In this document: one piece after another, positions 16,753 to 24,471 of the stretch | Numbering within the stretch: position 1 is the first letter of the stretch | Layout: each line of letters opens with the position of its first letter | From: Methylococcales bacterium | Lineage (GTDB): Bacteria > Pseudomonadota > Gammaproteobacteria > Methylococcales > Methylomonadaceae | Reading direction: 5' to 3' | Length of the DNA stretch: 64,000 bases | Assembly: GCA_030693155.1 (NCBI GenBank) | Contig: JAUYBJ010000204.1 | Span: forward strand, 1 to 64,000 | The notes under the pieces: generated by a model | Database searches by the model: none | Told to the model about the DNA's origin: nothing | Seen by the model: the letters and a program-made list of their open reading frames with translations, nothing else | Translations under genes and position numbers: made by a program

Positions 16753-16768
16753 TGTAGGCTTTACGACA
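16753..16768. promoter_or_regulatory. NifA upstream activator sequence (TGT-N10-ACA)
   Basis: TGTAGGCTTTACGACA matches the NifA consensus TGT-N10-ACA exactly and is close in its inner bases to the site upstream of nifH (TGTAGGCTTAGTGACA). It sits about 90 bp upstream of the -24 element serving iscA and about 20 bp before the divergent NifZ-like gene. Confidence 0.78.
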
Positions 16769-16788
16769 ATTTAACTGGAGCAAATACG

Positions 16789-17046
16789 ATGAAAGTAACT
16801 GATTTAGACATAGGCGATATGGTTTACGCGGCTCATAGCATTATTGATGATGGTTCTATGCCAGAAGGTCATGAAGGAGAGGTGTTAGCAACAGCAGGCA
16901 CACGCGGCGTGATTACCATGATAGGGCATATAGAAGAACAACCCGAACGGGCGGTTTTTTTGGTGCGTTTTGAAGATGAACAATTAAATTTAAGCGAACC
17001 GATAGGTTGCTGGGTAGACGATTTGAGCGTTGAAGCGATTTTGTAG
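16789..17046 (+). CDS. Short NifZ-like protein, opposite strand in the nif block
   Basis: 85 residues from the ATG at 16789, which has a CTGGAGC ribosome site 8 nt upstream (the frame is open further upstream, but without support). The sequence (DLDIGDMVYAAHSIIDDGSM, then EGEVLATAGTRGVITMIGHI) follows the same pattern as NifZ: 'G-D-x-V ... I-x-x-D-G-S/T ... G-E-x-L ... G-x-x-G ... G'. It ends VRFEDEQLNLSEPIGCWVDDL. It is probably a single-domain NifZ relative. It is the only plus-strand gene in this 20-kb region, divergent from iscA and convergent with the Rieske gene, and shares the NifA site. Confidence 0.75.
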   Translation: MKVTDLDIGDMVYAAHSIIDDGSMPEGHEGEVLATAGTRGVITMIGHIEEQPERAVFLVRFEDEQLNLSEPIGCWVDDLSVEAIL

Positions 17047-17092
17047 GTTTTCCATCATACGCCAAGGATGGCGTGTGTGCGGTTCGTTTAGG

Positions 17093-17494
17093 TTAAACGC
17101 ACAGTGTCAGGTGTTTTTCAGCAAAATACAGGATGCCGTCAATTTCTTCCAGACGTAGCGATTGCAAGCGTTGCCCTAAACACACAGGGCTTTGACATTC
17201 GCCTGTTTTGGGATCAAAAATAAAGCCGTGCATCGAACAACGCAGGTATTGTCCTGTTTCATCAAATACCGCATCCTGTTCGCAATTTAACGGGCGGTGC
17301 ATGTGCATACAATGGTTTACATACGAGTAGGCAACGCCGTCAAAGGCAAAAATAATCGCGTAAGTGGGCTGCTTTTTAAATTCAATGGCACGAATTAAAA
17401 ACCGCGCTTCATCCAATTCAAGACGAGTGCAAACAGGATAACGTTGCCGATTGGGTATTACTATTTTGACTTTTAAAGTGCCTGAATTAGTCAT
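17093..17494 (-). CDS. Rieske-type [2Fe-2S] protein in the nif block
   Basis: A soluble Rieske ferredoxin of 133 aa. The cluster ligands are C62-M-H64 and C86-S-M-H89 in NHCMHMHRPLNCEQ and YLRCSMHGFIFDPKTGEC. The usual CPH/CPWH prolines are replaced by methionine/serine. Extra cysteines flank the motif. Its start overlaps the nifF stop by 8 bp, so it is coupled to the flavodoxin gene. It may carry electrons or protect nitrogenase; its exact role is not known to me. Confidence 0.85.
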   Translation of the reverse strand: MTNSGTLKVKIVIPNRQRYPVCTRLELDEARFLIRAIEFKKQPTYAIIFAFDGVAYSYVNHCMHMHRPLNCEQDAVFDETGQYLRCSMHGFIFDPKTGECQSPVCLGQRLQSLRLEEIDGILYFAEKHLTLCV

Positions 17495-18029
17495 CCCACA
17501 CCTCCGCCAACTTAGTCAACCAAGTCGCCAATCGGTCTGCGGTCAGGTCTTTTTGATTTTCCTGATCCAACACCAGCCCGACAAACTGGTCATTAACAAC
17601 GGCTTTAGAGGCTTTGAAAGTATAACCATCAGTCGCCCATGCACCAATGAGAGTGGCATTGCAGTGTTCAAACTGCTCGTATAAATAAAATAGGGCATCG
17701 ACAAATTCGTCAGGATAACTTTTTTGATTACCCAGCCCATAAATCGCCACTTTTTTACCGCTAAAATCCTGACCTGCGAGGGTAGGTAAAAATTCTTCCC
17801 AACTTTCCGTGGCGTTACCCGTTGATAAACCAGGTAATGCGCCTTCGCCATAAGTGGGCGTACCTAAAATCAATATGTCATATACCAGCATATCGCTGAC
17901 GGTAGCGTTGCGCACATTGACGGGTTTGGCGGCAATGGTTGAGCCTAACGCGGTGAAAATGTCTTTTGCAATGCGCCGCGTATTACCCGTATCAGTGCCA
18001 AAAAAAATACCTATTTTAGTCATTATCAT
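17487..18029 (-). CDS. nifF: Flavodoxin NifF
   Basis: A long-chain flavodoxin, electron donor to nitrogenase. The FMN phosphate loop is GTDTGNTRRIA (residues 11-21); aromatic loops PTYGEGALPG and GLGNQKSYPDEFVDAL are present, along with the long-chain insertion (NATLIGAWATDGYTFKASKA). 180 aa matches A. vinelandii NifF. Likely accepts electrons from NifJ, which is also encoded in this window. Coupled to the Rieske gene. Confidence 0.94.
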   Translation of the reverse strand: MIMTKIGIFFGTDTGNTRRIAKDIFTALGSTIAAKPVNVRNATVSDMLVYDILILGTPTYGEGALPGLSTGNATESWEEFLPTLAGQDFSGKKVAIYGLGNQKSYPDEFVDALFYLYEQFEHCNATLIGAWATDGYTFKASKAVVNDQFVGLVLDQENQKDLTADRLATWLTKLAEVWDD

Positions 18030-18059
18030 TTCCTCGCTTAAGCAGGAGCAAAAAAGAGT

Positions 18060-18923
18060 TCACGCCATTTTTCGATACTCTGCACCAAAACCCACAGCAT
18101 TTAATAAATCCAGTACATCGGCATCGACAATGTCCAGACCGATTTTTTTACAGTAGCGTATTTCTTTCGGCGTGGGATTTTTGTTTAACACCCAGCCTCT
18201 AGGTTGTGTGGCATCGTAGGTAATATCACTCATTACCATGCGTTCTGAATCGCGGTTTAACGGCATACCAATCAGCAGATAACGTTTATCTTTGCGATAC
18301 GCTTTGAGAAAATCGGGGATAGCAAAACCGCCCATGAGTTCAGTGATGTAATCGACATAATCCGCATCGGAGGCGATAAAATTGGGTTCGGGTTTGGCTG
18401 TACCCATCGGTTTAAACAAAATGGGCAGTTGCGGATCAACTTGATCGTGCGTTACAGGAAAGTAGTCGCTGGCGTCAAAATGGTAGCACTGAAAGCGAAA
18501 ATTACTGGCGGTTATCCGCGCTACACCCACGATTAACGTGTGTTCTTCGTCCGCGTAGCTGTCTTGTAACTGACCGTCACGGTTGATGTCGATAACGTAA
18601 GCGGGCTTCCATTCGGCAAGCCAGTCATGCACGGCGGCGCGTGTCCATTCGGTTTCACCATACAGTTTGGTGAGAAACTGACCAAGAAAATTTCTGCCCC
18701 GCTTTAATTCAAGATTCATTGCCGCACGCGGAAATTCATACATGAGTTTGGGAGCCATCGGGTTGCCGTTATTCATGGCTAAAATCAAACTGTTGCTATC
18801 GGCGGGCATTGCTGCGCCTGTTTGTTTGTTTTTGGCATCAAACAAGACACCAGAACCTAAATACGGCACGATGGTGTTATCGTACAATCCTTCAAGGATT
18901 TCTGAAAAAACGGTGGCAGACAT
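18060..18923 (-). CDS. SIR2-like domain protein of the nif block
   Basis: A 287-residue soluble protein. The N-terminus (LYDNTIVPYLGSGVLF) resembles the NAD-binding GAG/GSG loop of SIR2-like domains; later parts are not recognisable. SIR2-like proteins bind NAD(+) and may hydrolyse or deacylate. The gene lies between a Nif11 gene and nifF in the nif block, and I believe similar proteins accompany nif genes in other gammaproteobacteria. Function in nitrogen fixation is unknown. Start ATG at 18923 with a GGGAGTTGTT site. Confidence 0.7.
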   Translation of the reverse strand: MSATVFSEILEGLYDNTIVPYLGSGVLFDAKNKQTGAAMPADSNSLILAMNNGNPMAPKLMYEFPRAAMNLELKRGRNFLGQFLTKLYGETEWTRAAVHDWLAEWKPAYVIDINRDGQLQDSYADEEHTLIVGVARITASNFRFQCYHFDASDYFPVTHDQVDPQLPILFKPMGTAKPEPNFIASDADYVDYITELMGGFAIPDFLKAYRKDKRYLLIGMPLNRDSERMVMSDITYDATQPRGWVLNKNPTPKEIRYCKKIGLDIVDADVLDLLNAVGFGAEYRKMA

Positions 18924-18949
18924 AACAACTCCCTAAATGGTGTGATGAT

Positions 18950-19027
18950 GTAGAGACGTTGCACTGCAACGTCTTTGCACCACAATGTTTTCTTGCAGTG
19001 AAAGACGTTGCGATGCAACGTCTCTAC
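18950..19027. repeat. GTAGAGACGTTGC inverted-repeat pair
   Basis: GTAGAGACGTTGCACTGCAACGTCTTTGC... is a hairpin (GACGTTGCA/TGCAACGTC) mirrored by AAAGACGTTGCGATGCAACGTCTCTAC about 20 bp later. A short relative at 36338-36368 lies inside recX. It fills the gap between the Nif11 and SIR2-like genes. Confidence 0.85.
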
Positions 19028-19037
19028 AAAGGTAGTA

Positions 19038-19256
19038 TTAAACTCTAAGCAAGGCTTTTGCCATTTTTTCTGACAATTGCTCTTCGGTAAATTGCGGCTC
19101 ATTAGGTGGATAAAGTTCAACTTCGTCCAGTTCAAAACCGTATTCTTTCGCCAAATTAAGAATTTCTCTTAGTTTCATACAGGCTACTAATTTTTCTTTT
19201 AATTCAGCATCAGTTTTGGCTAGTTCTGAAAAAGCTTTGATGTCGGCAATTGCCAT
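19038..19256 (-). CDS. Nif11-domain protein
   Basis: A 72-residue protein starting MAIADIKAFSELAKTDAELK, then EKLVACMKLREILNLAKEYG and FELDEVEL. This spacing (x-x-F...L..D..L..KL......E.L..LA.E.GF....EL) is the Nif11 domain, found in diazotrophs near nif genes and also as leader peptides of RiPP natural products. Here the tail is short (YPPNEPQFTEEQLSEKMAKA) with no core peptide or double-Gly cleavage site, so a stand-alone nif-type Nif11 is more likely than a RiPP precursor. Start preceded by AGGAGAACC. Confidence 0.82.
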   Translation of the reverse strand: MAIADIKAFSELAKTDAELKEKLVACMKLREILNLAKEYGFELDEVELYPPNEPQFTEEQLSEKMAKALLRV

Positions 19257-19296
19257 TGTGGTTCTCCTGTTGGTTGTGAAAAGTTTTTTAAATTTT

Positions 19297-19463
19297 TGTC
19301 CACGAAAAGCACAAAAGACACGAAATACATTTTTTTGAATATAAACCTAGTGGTCATTAAAGACCTCGCAGGTCTACAACGTTACCCGTCATAATTATTC
19401 CTGATTTTCAGCTTCATACGTCTAATCAATATTTTCGTGCTTTTCGTGTCTTTCGTGGACAAT
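19297..19463. repeat. Inverted-repeat element with TTGTCCACGAAAAGCAC ends
   Basis: The arm TTTTGTCCACGAAAAGCACA at about 19295 and the complementary CTTTCGTGGACAATTG ending at 19464 flank about 100 bp, including a half-site of the ACCTCGCAGGT family (19361-19375). No gene inside. Same ends as 7896-8052, 12489-12609 and 48619-48946. Confidence 0.8.
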
Positions 19464-19466
19464 TGC

Positions 19467-20411
19467 TTAAACGCTGTACGGTGTGTTAATCCAGTCTTTT
19501 AATACTGCAATATCGCGTTCTGGTAAGTAAGAAAAATCCCCGCTGATGTCTTTAAATACTGCTGCTCCCGTTTGTGAGGTGACTAATTTGCCTTTGAGCA
19601 GATAAAAAAACCATGCGAACGGATAACCTGCCTGCCGATCAAAACGGGTCAGTAAATTGTGTAATGCCACGCCTTTTTTGCCTGCAATATCATCCAAACG
19701 CGGAATATTTTTGCTTTGGGTATTAATCAGTTCAATGTTAATAATTTGTTCATTGAAACGTCCGATATGGCGATACGGATGCACAATCCAGTCATCACAC
19801 AGAACGGCATTTTTGCCCGCAGTGGAGCGATTCCAGTCATCCATAAAACGCTGCACGGGATGTTCTTCAAGGTGGTGTTTATTGATTTCATCCATGAAAA
19901 CCGCTACGTCAGTTTTACGTCGATAAGTGTAACGCGCAGTCCCGATACAGAAACTTTCAATACAATCTGGTTCTAACGGATCAATAAATTCTTCTAAATC
20001 TTCGGGCGGCTGATGGTCATTGACCAGCAGACGGTCGGATATTTCGTGCGTTTTATCTATGTCGATTTGAATAAAATCTTCGGCTTTATCGCCCGTCTGC
20101 ATCACAAAATACAGCGTGTTGCCTGTTTGTCGCGTGGCGATTAATTGTGAGTCACGCGAATGATCAATCAGGGTTTGCAGATTTTTACCGCATTCAATGT
20201 AAGTGCGTTCCGTCCATTCAATCAGATCGTTGGCAATGCGTTTGCCATTCATATCCACCACACCGCCCAAGCGATACCATTCGTCACCCGTCCGCGCTAA
20301 ACGCACGGTGTGTTCAGGTGCTAAGGCTTGAATTTTTTTTAATAACACCTCATCGTGTTGCGTCGGCAGGGTGTTTTTACAAATCTTTGCTAATTGTTGT
20401 CCATCCAACAT
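19467..20411 (-). CDS. Uncharacterised 314-aa protein of the nif block
   Basis: I do not recognise this family. It is soluble, without signal peptide or clear membrane segments. Features include an acidic loop (NDHQPPEDLEEFIDPLEPD) and an aromatic C-terminal half (YPFAWFFYLLKGKLVTSQTG). Its position directly downstream of the LRV gene (2 bp apart) in the nifHDKTY-LRV run suggests a nif-specific role; A. vinelandii also carries uncharacterised genes at this point. Start ATG at 20411 overlaps the LRV gene's end region. Confidence 0.75.
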   Translation of the reverse strand: MLDGQQLAKICKNTLPTQHDEVLLKKIQALAPEHTVRLARTGDEWYRLGGVVDMNGKRIANDLIEWTERTYIECGKNLQTLIDHSRDSQLIATRQTGNTLYFVMQTGDKAEDFIQIDIDKTHEISDRLLVNDHQPPEDLEEFIDPLEPDCIESFCIGTARYTYRRKTDVAVFMDEINKHHLEEHPVQRFMDDWNRSTAGKNAVLCDDWIVHPYRHIGRFNEQIINIELINTQSKNIPRLDDIAGKKGVALHNLLTRFDRQAGYPFAWFFYLLKGKLVTSQTGAAVFKDISGDFSYLPERDIAVLKDWINTPYSV

Positions 20412-20413
20412 TA

Positions 20414-21160
20414 TTAATCCTCCGCGTGTTGCGAGGCGTTTAACCGCTCGCGGGCGATAGCTTGTACGTCAGGTTCAGGGTCATTGAGCAAACAGCCTAA
20501 CTCAGTAACGGCAATGCGTTCAGCCACGGCATAACGTACCAGCCAATCATCATCACCCAGCAATAGTGCTAAATCGCTGGCGGGTAATAGCTGGGCAATA
20601 ATGCGCCGTACTTCGGGAGCATCGTCGTTCATCATCAGCCCTAAACTGACTTCGGGTAAGCGGGTCGCGACCAATTTTCTGACTTGTAAATCTTTGTCGC
20701 GAATCATGCGAAACAATCGCCCTTCGGGTAATCGTTTAACCACGGTTAAGCGCACAATGTAATCTTTGTCGTTCGCCAATTGTTCCAGTTCGTTCAGCGC
20801 GATACGGTCAGCGACCGTCATACGCACTTCGCGGTCTTCGTCATGTAAAAAATATTGCAATTGGTTAGCGGGTATACGGTAAGCAACTGCGCGTCTGACT
20901 ACTTCGTCTTCATCGTCTATTAATGCCAGTAGGGCTTTTTGCGGTGCGTAACGCGCGGCAATCGCGCGGCGTTCCCAAAAAGCATCCTGCAAATACTGCT
21001 CGGCGTAGACGGGATTAACCCGAAAAAAACGGTCAATTTGCCGTCCGCTTTGTGCCATTACGCAAGTATCGGCTGGCATACAACGCCCCATTAACAGGGT
21101 TTTGCCACGAAACGGGCAAAGGCTGCAATCGGCAATCGGCACAGTAACGGAATCGTTCAT
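20414..21160 (-). CDS. LRV (leucine-rich repeat variant) Fe-S protein
   Basis: 248 residues. The N-terminal [4Fe-4S] module has C12, C15, C27 and C33 (DCSLCPFRGK ... GRCMPADTC). About seven helical LRV repeats follow (DEDEVVRRAVAYRIP, DEDREVRMTVADRIA, DKDYIVRLTVVKRLP, DKDLQVRKLVATRLP and so on). The founding LRV protein structure is from the A. vinelandii nif region, and this is clearly the same protein in the same context. Its role is unknown; the repeats form a right-handed superhelix suited to protein binding. Confidence 0.93.
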   Translation of the reverse strand: MNDSVTVPIADCSLCPFRGKTLLMGRCMPADTCVMAQSGRQIDRFFRVNPVYAEQYLQDAFWERRAIAARYAPQKALLALIDDEDEVVRRAVAYRIPANQLQYFLHDEDREVRMTVADRIALNELEQLANDKDYIVRLTVVKRLPEGRLFRMIRDKDLQVRKLVATRLPEVSLGLMMNDDAPEVRRIIAQLLPASDLALLLGDDDWLVRYAVAERIAVTELGCLLNDPEPDVQAIARERLNASQHAED

Positions 21161-21174
21161 AATTCACCTATGAA

Positions 21175-21205
21175 GACCTGCGAGGTTTTAAAAACCTCGC
21201 AGGTC
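21175..21205. repeat. Palindromic repeat GACCTGCGAGG family
   Basis: GACCTGCGAGG/CCTCGCAGGTC arms in the gap upstream of the LRV gene; same family as 4820. Confidence 0.85.
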
Positions 21206-21247
21206 TCAACATTGTGCAGGAATGATGAAGCAGGCGTATTCATGGCA

Positions 21248-21517
21248 CTAATCGTCAGCAATTACTTCGGCAACGACAATGCCCGTAGCGGCTTCATAAT
21301 CGTCAGTCATTTTCAAACAGTGTTCGCGTCCGTCAATCAGATACAAATTAAATGTGTCGGTTTCTATGGCAGGTGTGCGTCCGCTGATGTCATCATCGTA
21401 GCAATAGGTAAAATGCAGCGGTGCGAATTCAGCGCGTAATTGGGTGATTAATGCGTCATCCAAGTAGGCTGAGGAAATGCGTTCCGTTACCGCTTGTAGT
21501 TGTGCCTCGGCAATCAT
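21248..21517 (-). CDS. Small nif-block protein (DUF6129-like)
   Basis: 89 residues, soluble and acidic (IAEAQLQAVTERISSAYLDD, then FTYCYDDDISGRTPAIE, and NLYLIDGREHCLKMTDDYEA). Short conserved proteins of this type (DUF6129, in my recollection) are encoded between nifY/nafY and the LRV gene in other gammaproteobacterial nif clusters. The ATG at 21517 overlaps the NifY/NafY stop by 4 bp, giving coupling. Role unknown. Confidence 0.72.
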   Translation of the reverse strand: MIAEAQLQAVTERISSAYLDDALITQLRAEFAPLHFTYCYDDDISGRTPAIETDTFNLYLIDGREHCLKMTDDYEAATGIVVAEVIADD

Positions 21518-22233
21518 TCGACCACCTCTTCTTCCTCATGCGCAACAAAACGCGCTTCTGGATTGATGCCCATAACTTTCGCCAACCAAGGCGGTGGTTT
21601 GGCGGCTAATACCCGTTGCAATTCGGCTAATACCTCGGTAATGTGGGTTACTTCGGGTAATTTAATCGGATGTATGCCCAGTTTAATAATTTTTGCCGCC
21701 GCAGGGCCGCCTACCGACACCAAGTACAACACTTGGCAATCGCGTATCAATTCAGACCGAAAACGGTTTTTATCTTCTTCAAATTCACTGAATTGTGCCG
21801 TATCACGCACGTCTATCAAGCGTGCTTCATTGGCAGAGACTTGATAAATCATGAATTGTGTACACGAACCAAAATGCCCATCGACTTTCTGGACATCATC
21901 ACTGGCACAGGCAATGCGTATGGAGTTGGGTAAATCTCCTTCGTTATAAGGTGCGATAACGGGTACGCTTGAATCGCTGCGGTCTTCTGACGCAGGATGT
22001 TTCAGCACATGAACCGCTTTTTTCAATAACGGTTCTTCAATTTCTGAAAATTCGCCGTCGCCTGCGGCTTTCAGGGTTTTCAGGTTCAGCGTTGCTAATT
22101 TGTCTTCGGTTAATGGCAAGCCCAACTCAGCCGTTAAGACGGTCATTAAGCGTTGGATGGTCGTATCGGGCAAAGCGCGTGCCGCCAGCCCGATACGCAG
22201 AGCCAGTTCCCGTGATAGCGCGTTCTGGCTCAT
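21514..22233 (-). CDS. nifY: NifY/NafY, FeMo-cofactor-binding protein
   Basis: 239 residues with the two-domain plan of NafY/NifY. The N-terminal helical domain (about 1-100, ALSRELALRIGLAARALPDT) binds apo-MoFe protein in A. vinelandii NafY. The C-terminal dinitrogenase FeMo-co domain (about 103-205; IRIACASDDVQKVDGHFGSC, VSVGGPAAAKIIKLGIHPIK) binds the cofactor, with the cofactor-ligand histidine in GHFG. It follows the ferredoxin and nifT downstream of nifHDK. NifX proteins lack the first domain, so NifY/NafY fits better. Confidence 0.88.
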   Translation of the reverse strand: MSQNALSRELALRIGLAARALPDTTIQRLMTVLTAELGLPLTEDKLATLNLKTLKAAGDGEFSEIEEPLLKKAVHVLKHPASEDRSDSSVPVIAPYNEGDLPNSIRIACASDDVQKVDGHFGSCTQFMIYQVSANEARLIDVRDTAQFSEFEEDKNRFRSELIRDCQVLYLVSVGGPAAAKIIKLGIHPIKLPEVTHITEVLAELQRVLAAKPPPWLAKVMGINPEARFVAHEEEEVVE

Positions 22234-22237
22234 GACT

Positions 22238-22438
22238 TCAAGCTCCTATCGGTAGTATGCAGTTGTCAATAGGACAAACGCGCACACATTGGGGTTTATC
22301 AAAATCACCTTCACATTCGGTGCAGGTTTTTCTATCAATTTCAAAAACTACTTTACCTTCGGTGATTGAGTCGGTGGGGCAGACAGGTACACAGTCCCCA
22401 CAGGAAATACATTCGGCTGCAACAATATAAAGTGCCAT
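22238..22438 (-). CDS. 2[4Fe-4S] ferredoxin of the nif block
   Basis: 66 residues with cluster motifs C10-x2-C13-x2-C16-x3-C20P and C39-x2-C42-x8-C51-x3-C55P. The second motif has the insertion (CEGDFDKPQC) typical of nif-type/FdxN bacterial ferredoxins; an extra cysteine is at 60. A low-potential electron carrier, likely to nitrogenase or to FeMo-co assembly. Its ATG shares a base with the nifT stop region, so it is coupled. Confidence 0.93.
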   Translation of the reverse strand: MALYIVAAECISCGDCVPVCPTDSITEGKVVFEIDRKTCTECEGDFDKPQCVRVCPIDNCILPIGA

Positions 22439-22662
22439 TATTCTTCTCCTGAATCTAAGCGTTTTGCGCGTAAGGTAACGGGAAAATCGGGTTGTACCTG
22501 TGGTTCAAAATAATAGGTGGAGCCGTCACTGAGTAACACTTCACCGCCCCATTTATCGGGGCTGTCGAATTCAACGGTTTCCGCTATTTCTTCCAAGTCT
22601 TTCTTGGGAACGTAGAAGATCAATTTGCCTTCGGCGTTTTTTTTCAGCATGACACTAGGCAT
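22438..22662 (-). CDS. nifT: NifT/FixU
   Basis: A 74-residue protein of the NifT/FixU family, always found after nifK; role unknown and largely dispensable. The family core is clear: MPSVMLKKNAEGKLIFYVPK, KDLEEIAETVEF, WGGEVLLSDGSTYYFEP. Start preceded by GGAGAATCCTC. A GGGTGGGTA hairpin separates it from nifK. Confidence 0.92.
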   Translation of the reverse strand: MPSVMLKKNAEGKLIFYVPKKDLEEIAETVEFDSPDKWGGEVLLSDGSTYYFEPQVQPDFPVTLRAKRLDSGEE

Positions 22663-22704
22663 GAGGATTCTCCGTTATGCGCATTAAAATGGGGAGGTAG
22701 GGCA

Positions 22705-22723
22705 GGGTGGGTATTACCCACCC
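22705..22723. repeat. Perfect short hairpin between nifK and nifT
   Basis: GGGTGGGTA-T-TACCCACCC lies between the nifK stop and nifT start. There is no T-run in the reading direction, so it may be an mRNA-stabilising or processing hairpin limiting expression beyond nifK. Confidence 0.7.
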
Positions 22724-22729
22724 CACACA

Positions 22730-24301
22730 TTAACGAACCAAATCGTAGTTATAATCCGTTGTTCCCATACCACGAGTATCTTTATCCAACTGTGTCAGCA
22801 CTTCGTTGACCAAAGTAGTCAAGATGTACATTGCACCTTCATAACCCAAGGTAGTCATGCGGTGTAAATGGTGACGGTCGAAAATCGGAAAGCCGATACG
22901 GATTAATGGCACTTCAAATTCTTCACCTTTGTACAAGGTGTCACGTTGAATAAATTTTCCGTAAGAGTTACCAATCATGAAGTCTGGTTTGTTGGTGAAC
23001 ATTAACGAACGGAAATGCCACAAATCTTTGCTCATGTGGATTTGCGTGTTTTGACCATAAGGCGAATCTGCACACAGTTTGACCATCGCTTTTTGCCAGC
23101 GTTTGTTGGCATGGTTACATAACACATCACTCGGTTCTGCGCCCAATTCCAACAAGAATTGCGTCATACCCATACAGAAATCAGCATCACCGTACAACGC
23201 GAATTTCTTGCCGTGTAACCAAGTATGTGAGTCAGTCATCATGTCAACCAAACGACCGCGTTCTAGTTCCAACGAGGCAGCAATCGGTTTACCCGTGAGT
23301 TCAGAAATTTTCATCAAAAACGCATCTGTCCACGCCAAGCCCATGGGGATATTGATAGCAGAGACAGGTTGATTCCAGGTTGTTTGAATATACTTTTTGG
23401 TTTTATCCAGCTGCCAAGGTTGCAACAACAAGGTATCAATCGCGTTAGGCGCGTCTTTGATTTCGGCTTGGGTTGTACCACCTGCATACAGACGGAATGA
23501 ACCATCGGCTGGGGTATCCAGCACTTCAGACGGATCGCTTAATAAGCTGTAACCTACGCCCATTTCTTTCATCATGCGGTGCATAACGCGGTAGTTGCCC
23601 AAGTAAGTTTCAAAACCAGGAACGAGGTTGATTTTACCGTTTGAACCAACGACTTTATCGTCCATCGTGGTGCGGGTGAAATACTTAATCATGCCTTCGA
23701 ACATATTGTCCCAGCCTGTGGTATGGCTACCGACAAAACTAGGGGTATGGGCGAATGGCGTTGGAAAATCCTGTTCGATATGACCCGCATTTTTTGAGTT
23801 ATTGATGAACGCATTTAAGTCGTCACCGATAACTTCCGCCATACAGGTAGTTGATACCGCGATAATGTCTGGTTTGTATAAGGCTTTGCAGTTTTCCAAA
23901 CCTGCCATCATATTTTTTTGACCACCAAACACCGCCGCATCTTCAGTCATTGAATCCGATACACAGGCAACGGGCTCTTTAAAATGACGGTTAAAGTAAG
24001 TACGAAAATAGGCAACGCAACCTTGTGAACCGTGGACATAGGGCATGGTTTTTTCAAAACCCAAGGCACATAACACCGCGCCTAAGGGTTGACAGGCTTT
24101 AGCGGGATTAACGGTCAGGGCTTCACGGTTAAAATTGACTTCTTGGTATTCTTTGGTGGTTGTCCATTGAAATACTTCATCAATTTTTTCTTGCTCGTGA
24201 CGCTCTTCGTAATTGTCGCGTTTGTTTTTCAAGCTATCTTTGTATTCATCAGTACGGAATAACGGATAACTCGGTTGTATGTTATCGACGTTTTGGCTCA
24301 T
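22730..24301 (-). CDS. nifK: Nitrogenase MoFe protein beta chain NifK
   Basis: The beta subunit of the MoFe protein. The P-cluster ligands C70, C95 and C153 are at the same numbers as in A. vinelandii NifK (NPAKACQPLG, HGSQGCVAYFR, TTCMAEVIGDD). A serine-bearing region follows (FVGSHTTGWDNM). The full length of 523 aa equals A. vinelandii's. Start ATG at 24301 follows a GTAGGAGCTTTTACC site. The gap to nifD holds a repeat element. Confidence 0.98.
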   Translation of the reverse strand: MSQNVDNIQPSYPLFRTDEYKDSLKNKRDNYEERHEQEKIDEVFQWTTTKEYQEVNFNREALTVNPAKACQPLGAVLCALGFEKTMPYVHGSQGCVAYFRTYFNRHFKEPVACVSDSMTEDAAVFGGQKNMMAGLENCKALYKPDIIAVSTTCMAEVIGDDLNAFINNSKNAGHIEQDFPTPFAHTPSFVGSHTTGWDNMFEGMIKYFTRTTMDDKVVGSNGKINLVPGFETYLGNYRVMHRMMKEMGVGYSLLSDPSEVLDTPADGSFRLYAGGTTQAEIKDAPNAIDTLLLQPWQLDKTKKYIQTTWNQPVSAINIPMGLAWTDAFLMKISELTGKPIAASLELERGRLVDMMTDSHTWLHGKKFALYGDADFCMGMTQFLLELGAEPSDVLCNHANKRWQKAMVKLCADSPYGQNTQIHMSKDLWHFRSLMFTNKPDFMIGNSYGKFIQRDTLYKGEEFEVPLIRIGFPIFDRHHLHRMTTLGYEGAMYILTTLVNEVLTQLDKDTRGMGTTDYNYDLVR

Positions 24302-24363
24302 GGTAAAAGCTCCTACGCACCACTAATCTGTGGATGACGTGTAAGTTAAAATGTGGTTGGCTG

Positions 24364-24461
24364 GTTCCCACGCTCTGCGTGAGATGCCGCCTTAGACGCT
24401 CTGCTTCTCGCACCGCTAACGGTGCAGTATTTCATTCCCACGTTGGAACGTGGGAACTATA
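24364..24461. repeat. TTCCCACGCTCTGCG inverted-repeat element between nifD and nifK
   Basis: The arm GTTCCCACGC (24364) faces GCGTGGGAA-type sequence ending near 24458 (TTCCCACGTTGGAACGTGGGAA hairpin), with a central CACCGCTAACGGTG hairpin. Same family as 15167-15234. It widens the nifD-nifK gap to 170 bp, unusual for a co-transcribed pair. Confidence 0.75.
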
Positions 24462-24471
24462 AGTGCGAAAA

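Noticed and set aside
19038-19256. Nif11 protein as a RiPP precursor peptide
   Set aside because: No core peptide, no GG-type cleavage site and no modification or export enzymes nearby; nif context explains it better.
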